Positions 58,273 through 64,000 of a stretch of DNA of 64,000 nucleotides are shown piece by piece (position 1 is the first letter of the stretch; every line of letters begins with the position of its first letter). The position numbers and the translations under genes are program-made. Origin of the DNA: Branchiostoma floridae (taxonomy: Eukaryota > Chordata > Leptocardii > Amphioxiformes > Branchiostomatidae); the NCBI RefSeq assembly GCF_000003815.2, contig NC_049987.1, forward strand, positions 20,449,381-20,513,380, given 5' to 3'. The notes below the pieces were generated by a model. The model had not been told where the DNA came from. It worked only from the letters and a program-made list of their open reading frames with translations, and did no database searches.

Positions 58273-59170
58273 AAAGACGTCGATATCGTATTCACTGTAT
58301 ATAGCACTAGACATAACGTTATTTCTAAACAAGGATGGCACGTGCGCTACATGCAGAATTGTGCTCTATCTGTATCGCATAGAAGACATCCACAACGTAC
58401 AGTGAAATATATTTTTCATCAATTTATGATTTCCAATGTATTCATGATGTAATGATGTAGGATTACTGTCATAACCTGGAATAGAACATTGAAATTATCG
58501 AGCCTATGTCATTCTTTACGTAGTCATTTACACAATCTTCTTTGTGTAAGCTTGATAGAAAATCTATGAGTATTGTGAGATTCTTTTTTTGGCAAATTTG
58601 AATTTCTGATCCTAGTTATAAATCCATCCGTATATCTTCACTGCGATTAGAAAAAAAAAGTGTGTAGCTGAACGAAGCCAGTTTGCACCAGAAGGGGTCA
58701 CTTATTTTGTCATTCTGTCGTCAAAGATTTTAAGAACATCCTACAATGATCTACAATGGTAAAGGGGTATTTTGACACGATGTACAGAGTACCTTTGAAT
58801 CAGCATACATATACTATTAATTTGTGTGAGGGTGTAGTGTAGTTGCCTTGTATTCCGAAGTTCGAGAATTAAATCCATTATTCTTGGTAAGGAATGTCAA
58901 AAGGTGTTATTTTTGCACCATTTTACATAATCATCCTCAGCGTTAGGGTAACCGTTAATTGTAAGAACTCAGGGTTGACAGAAGGTGATAAGTTCACAAC
59001 TTGGATTATCAATACAAGCTTTATTGACACGACAAAAAGTAGTTATCAAGGAACGTCCGATACTGCCAATAGTGAAAAACTCTTATCAACAGGAATATCC
59101 CGTCAATTCTCAGCACTGGTAATTAAAAAATTTAATCTTAAGCTTATTTACGGAAACATCCTGCTAGCAG
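58273..59170. other. spacer, no gene seen
   Basis: AT-rich DNA downstream of the 129-aa gene. An open frame from 58894 extends leftward through this DNA, but only its right part looks coding. Confidence 0.4.
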
Positions 59171-59386
59171 CCTCGGCCATAAGCCCCTTGGTATGTCGTT
59201 ACACTATAAGGTGTATCAGGCATTACCATACAACCTTTGACCCTTGCCCCTGTCACAAGCTGAACAGGCGGTACACATCTGGCGAAGGTGGGAGTTTTGA
59301 AGCTGATGCGGTGAAAGAAAAGCTTGATTCTATTCAGTGTAGGTGGCAAAACGACCCAGATATGACAGAAAAGCAGCTAACGGAGG
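59171..59386 (+). CDS. possible 5' exon of the membrane-protein gene
   Basis: The open frame ending in a strong GAG|gtaagg donor in phase 0 fits the phase-0 acceptor of the first certain exon at 61314. It would encode CPCHKLNRRYTSGEGG, EADAVKEKLDSIQ and DMTEKQLTE, with a codon mix more gene-like than the AT-rich flanks. The exon start is uncertain (acceptor-like ctgctagcag at 59170). The link is an inference from phase and position. Confidence 0.35.
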
Positions 59387-60048
59387 TAAGGCGATCTTTG
59401 CATAAAGTAGCTATAACCTAACTCTACTCTACTCTACTCTAGATGGATGTCGGAGGGGAGGGTTGGGGGAGGGGCCAGGGGCCACGATGTTTAGCTGACT
59501 TACCAAGGAGGTTTGCTTTTTATATAGAATGCATTGGATGAAAAAAATGATAAATGATGAAAAGTGCAATGACCCCATCTCATTATCCTAAACGTCTGAT
59601 GTTTTCGATTTATGATAATCATATCAAATTGATGATAAATCTGGATAATTAAAAAAAGTTCATGATTAATATCAATAATGATCAAATTGCAATGTAGGCA
59701 ACGCCTCCTTTGCATTTTCATACGTTTTACTATATTGTGTTGCCCATATTTTATAACTGTCATCTATATAAAAAAAGATGAAAGTATAATCTTCACAAAC
59801 GTGTCATCTATATAGTATGTTGTTAAACTTATAGTGTTTAGCAATGCCTGAAATTACAATTGCTGTGCAATAAGATTTGATTTTATGACGTTGATCATCC
59901 ACACCTCAAAAGTGGACATTTGTTTCAACAATACGTCCTTAATGCAGCATATGTACCTGCTATAACGTTATGTACATAAGTGGCCATGCTGTGTACGTGC
60001 ACTTGCCAACATTTGTGCAAACAAATATCACCCCATTTTTTGTATTGA

Positions 60049-60241
60049 TCTCCAAGCAGATGTAACATCCTGCTCATTCTTGGCTCTCAATCGTTGTTAG
60101 TTTATTGTATTTCAATAATTCACTTCTCTTACTTCAAAAAGCAAAACATAAAACAAACGATACTAAAATAGAGTGCCAATGTTGCAAAAAACAGTTGTTA
60201 AACAATGAGAATGAGCAGGATCCCTATATCTGCTTGGAGGT
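60049..60241. mobile_element. MITE with ctccaagcagatg ends
   Basis: The left end tctccaagcagatg and right end atatctgcttggagg are inverted. Inner arms atcctgctcattctt and aatgagcaggat also pair. It lies in the presumed first intron of the membrane-protein gene. Confidence 0.8.
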
Positions 60242-60959
60242 TGATTTCAATGACCTTTGTACAGGGTGACCCAACTGACCTGCTAAAGTACAATCACTGG
60301 GTCAACAGTCTTACTTCTAAAGTCCAGGATACAGATAACAGATACAGGCATTATCATCATCATCGATACCCCCAAATAGCCCTGCTAGGGACAACATACT
60401 GTAGGTAGAGGGGTGTTGAGGTCCCGGGTTAGGTAATTGCTCCCACTTTTGAGGAGGCCTGCCCACCCTAACCTGGGACCTCAACTCCCCCCTCCCTATG
60501 TTGCAGTCAGTGTTGTTTTCATGAAAATAGATTTTAAAATGCTAAAGGATACTCCACCAAACAGAATCCTTTGTACGTAGTGAAATGGACCATTGTTTTG
60601 AGTATCTCCCATTCACAAGTTTTCACAGACGATAAGGTCCAGGTTTTACAACAAAAAAACCAGCACAACATGAATGAAAGAAGGGGTTGGCCGTCCGTTT
60701 TAGTGTGAATGGCTGAAACCATGGTAAAACTTACTTATACTTATTGAACAAAACCATTGTGTTAAACCTTCAGATAGTTTACAGGATATGTAAAGCAAAA
60801 GATTTATATTTTTAGACTGGAAAATGTGCAAAGGTCAATCCAAGCCCTGTGGTGGACCTTAATAGAACAAATGATGTAGATACTGACTGCTTATCAAAAC
60901 ATGTGGTTGATAAAAAAACATTGTGTAAACAAAAACCTGCATGTACTAGATGTAATAGC

Positions 60960-61115
60960 CAAACAACCTTGATAAAGTGCAAACCTAATGAATGTCAAGG
61001 TAGTATTATTTCAACATTACCCCCCCCCCCCTCAACGCTTATTCAAACATGTCACTAACAATGTAGCTAAACAACTTTGCTCAAGAGCAAACCTAATGAA
61101 TGTCAAGATAGACCC
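60960..61115. repeat. short direct duplication
   Basis: caaacctaatgaatgtcaag occurs at about 60980 and again at 61089 with similar flanking bases (aacaac-ttg-t-aag). Confidence 0.7.
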
Positions 61116-61313
61116 CCCTTCTAGTTTCAATTGGTAGGGAGCAGCTTAAGCTATGGTGGAAGACCATATTTCACAATGATGAAAAACCCATCAAAATGAC
61201 AAATCTATCATCCAGTTGTAAAGATTGAAAACTCCTGGAAGACTAGTTGTTGCAAACAACTAAAGGAGTCAATGAACAATAAACAATAAACAATTTCTCC
61301 CATTATTTTCCAG

Positions 61314-63702
61314 TCTTGGTTGATCGCGTTCCGCAGTCCGTTCGAGATCTACGAGAAACATGCCAACTTCCTGGTAGCTGAACTGGCCTTCTACCCAATG
61401 GCACTGCTCACTTTTATGCATGGTAAGTATTGACTATAATGATTTTGTTTTCTACAGTTAAACCCCTACTTATGACCACTAGTACTTTCACCTGGTGGTA
61501 GCTAGGATTTTATCATACGTAGAGGGTAAATTTCTTGCCGTTGTCAACTAGAATTTTATGCATGTCAGAGAATCTGCTCCTCAGGATAGGGGTGTCTTTA
61601 GGGGGTCCAGTTTCTTTTTTTTTTTCTAGAACAGTTACGCCTGGACTGGACGCATGCCTTGCTAAAATCCTTCGTCCCATGAAGGGCTTTGCTCGCTTCA
61701 TAGATGTAGATGTACATTATTGTTTCAGCCAAAAAGTATCTTTTCCCCTTAATGGGGAAAAGAAACTTTTGGCCAATCTCCCCCCAAAAAATGAATGTTT
61801 TTTATTCCCTCTCCCCACAACACACAGCCATGCGTAAAGGAGGTCGTTACCGGAACATGTGGATCGCAGCGCTGTTTCACGGACTGGTTTCAGAGATGAT
61901 TTCTTACTGGGTACCGGAGATCGACAACTTCTGGCACGCGCAGTCTTCCATCATGATGCTGGGCAGGAGGCTCCCTCTCTACATTTTGTTGATTTGTGAG
62001 TAAAGATACCTTTAAAAAGCATGAGTTGCTTGAGTAATTGTTTTTTTTTTTTTGCGTATAGATACCTTAAGATAATGAAAGTTCATCTGTGTTAGAATAA
62101 CTCATTATGAGAAAAGGATCTTAAACTGTAAGGGGGTGTCTCCAGCTTGATATTTTTGTCCGTCCCCCTCATTGTTGAACTATGTAAACTTCCTTGTGGC
62201 AATATTGACACTTTCAGTTCGAAGTTAAATACTTGGACTTCTTAAGCAAAATTGCCAAGAAAGTGCTCAATGTGATTGGAGACGTGGTGACGTTTACTTT
62301 GCCAACCATTTTTATTACCCACCATTTCAGACCCGACCATACACTATGTTTCCACTGTGGCGGCCAGTCGGCTGAAGCTGGGCATCTTCCCGACGGCATA
62401 CGCGGCCGGGCTGGCGGACTCCGTGTTCTATCACGTGTACGACATCGTGGGAATCAAGCTGCTGTGGTGGACCTGGCACGACACCGACCCTAACATCTAC
62501 GAGCGACACTTTTGGGTTTGTTTGTTTGTTTGTTTGTTTGAACTTTTGTGTATTGATGAAAGCTAAAATTGGCCTGCAGGCAGCTTTTCATTAAAGAGGC
62601 AAAGGCAAGAGGCAAGGGTGAGNNNNNNNNNNNNNNNNNNNNNNNNNNNNNNNNNNNNNNNNNNNNNNNNNNNNNNNNNNNNNNNNNNNNNNNNNNNNNN
62701 NNNNNNNNNNNNNNNNNNNNNNNNNNNNNNNNNNNNNNNNNNNNNACACATTTGTGCAAGCCACTACAGCAGGGGGCTGGTCCACTGATAGTGATGTGTG
62801 TTTAATCCCATTCTCTTTCCCAAAATGCTGAGTGCTAAGCAGAGAAAGCAGCATGTACCATTTTTAAAGTCTTTGGTATGACTCGGCCGGGGATCAAACT
62901 TACGGTCTACCGAATGCTCGGCAAACACTCTGCCCACTCGGCCATTGCACCGGTTAATACCACACTGCTTTATACCACACTGAATTTTGTCAGCTTGAAG
63001 GACTCCTAAATTACAGAAACTAATGGTTGTTGTGACTGCTTCTTGGTATTTTGTATTATGGGGTAAGGTAGCTATCTTAAGTTTATTACAAAATACAATC
63101 ACCCGGGGAACCTAGACAATCTGGTCATCTTAGGCAAGGAAGGATTGTGACATTTGAAATTAGCTGCAAGGCAAGACAGATACAGATTTCAAAGTTCATG
63201 TCCTTTAATCATGAACAAGCCAGGGCTCAGAATACTTTTTTCTGCGTACCTGCACATTGAAAATTACCTGCACCAGCCAAATTTTACCTCCACCACTCTG
63301 AATTTAGGAAGTATGGATCATACTAGAATTGTTCAGGAACAATTGCTATTTTTTGTTTTATATACTAGGTGGTAACAGTCAATGCAGCTAATAACAATCC
63401 ATATACAGTACATTATTTATAGGACATTTATGTATAAAACCCAGTACATGGACCAGTGCAGGTTAGGTGCAGGTAGACACCAGAAATAACTGCACAGCTC
63501 CAGTTTTACCTGCACTTTCCTGCATATGCAGGCAGTATACCGAGCCCTGCAAGCGTACTTGTGTATTTACTGTAGAACTTCTACCTTTCCAGGTGCCCTT
63601 TGCCAGTACCCTGTTCCGACTCACCTTCTCTTCAGCCTTCACCCTTCTGTACTTTGGAACTCACAAGTTGCTGACTGGCAAAAGCATGTACCAAACCGGG
63701 AG
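61314..63702 (+). CDS. multi-pass membrane protein, 3'-incomplete
   Basis: Four consecutive exons (61314-61422, 61828-61995, 62331-62515, 63593-63702) join in phases 0, 1, 1, 0 and leave in phase 2, so the gene continues right of the window. They encode SWLIAFRSPFEIYEKHANFL, then hydrophobic segments VAELAFYPMALLTFM, IAALFHGLVSEMISYW, LPLYILLI, AAGLADSVFYHVYDIVGI and STLFRLTFSSAFTLLYFG. Conserved-looking polar and aromatic residues lie at segment edges (NFWHAQSS, LWWTWHDTDPNIYERHFW). At least five membrane spans are likely. I could not name the family with confidence. It resembles uncharacterised invertebrate multi-pass proteins with a domain of unknown function. The true first exon is uncertain. 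Confidence 0.75.
62623..62745. other. assembly gap
   Basis: A run of 123 N within the last visible intron. A (GTTT)n run lies just left of it (62517-62540). Confidence 1.
62746..62960 (-). repeat. tRNA-derived SINE, cut by a gap
   Basis: On the minus strand it begins tggccgagtgggcagagtg (A-box) and has gtaagtttgatccccggcc (B-box), then a body with gctttctctgcttagcact. It gives the clearest tRNA-like head of this SINE family in the window. The 3' end is lost in the gap. Confidence 0.78.
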
Positions 63703-64000
63703 GTGGGTAGAGCATTTTTATTTTGTAGCATCTAACTTCTTCCCACAAAAGTTGTATAAGCTAAAGTTGCCCATGTATCACTGTGTGATGTGTCAGGCTC
63801 GACACCCATCTCCGTTTCATAGGCCAGAATTAAAGTTTGATTTTGAGAATATGTGTCCTCAAGCATTTCAGTTTTACTTTGTTAAACTGTATTATATGAC
63901 TTGTTTTGGCCAAAGATTAAAATAAAGAAGATAATCCCTACCTACTGACCCTTAATTTTTTTCAGGACTGAAACAGGAAACACAACATTTTTTCCTAGGC

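Noticed and set aside
60819-61000. Cys-rich open stretch (CKQKPACTRCNSQ) after an acceptor-like tttttag
   Set aside because: Its likely donor leaves in phase 1, which does not fit the phase-0 exon at 61314, and part of it is a short local duplication. It was not accepted as an exon.

Overview
The window looks like nuclear DNA of an invertebrate chordate, most probably amphioxus (Branchiostoma). The basis is intron-rich genes with short introns, vertebrate-like BCKDHB and HLCS proteins, and a dense background of tRNA-derived SINEs, small inverted-repeat (MITE-like) elements, non-LTR retrotransposon remnants and a Penelope-like element. The species is an inference. Four runs of N (10481-10716, 45589-45688, 53337-53458, 62623-62745) are assembly gaps. 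All gene models were spliced by eye from GT/AG sites, reading-frame phase and paralogue comparison.

Left part (1-10.4 kb): the 5' end of BCKDHB on the minus strand, a reverse-transcriptase remnant, an eight-exon HLCS (biotin-protein ligase) on the plus strand whose first exon carries a frame break, and a small two-exon BTB-domain gene. BCKDHB and HLCS both serve mitochondrial carboxylic-acid and branched-chain amino acid metabolism.

Region 11-14 kb: a four-exon minus-strand gene for a 153-aa protein of unknown function. A divergent two-exon paralogue lies 44 kb away at 57.2-58.3 kb and shares an intron position.

Central part (15-56 kb), the most striking region: three seven-exon genes for C45-type Ntn hydrolases (relatives of fungal isopenicillin-N acyltransferase and insect Tan), all on the plus strand, and three seven-exon GNAT N-acetyltransferase genes, all on the minus strand. 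The order is hydrolase A, GNAT-1, GNAT-2, GNAT-3, hydrolase B, hydrolase C. Exon phases are conserved within each family. Hydrolases A and B and all three GNATs look intact. Hydrolase C has a one-base frame break in exon 1, an extra intron splitting its catalytic exon, and a broken partial copy of that exon upstream. Enzymes that could make amides sit beside enzymes that could cleave them. That functional link is inference.

Right part (57-64 kb): the second member of the unknown-protein pair, then a plus-strand gene for a multi-pass membrane protein whose 3' end lies beyond the window. Intergenic and intronic DNA is filled with repeats, listed individually.
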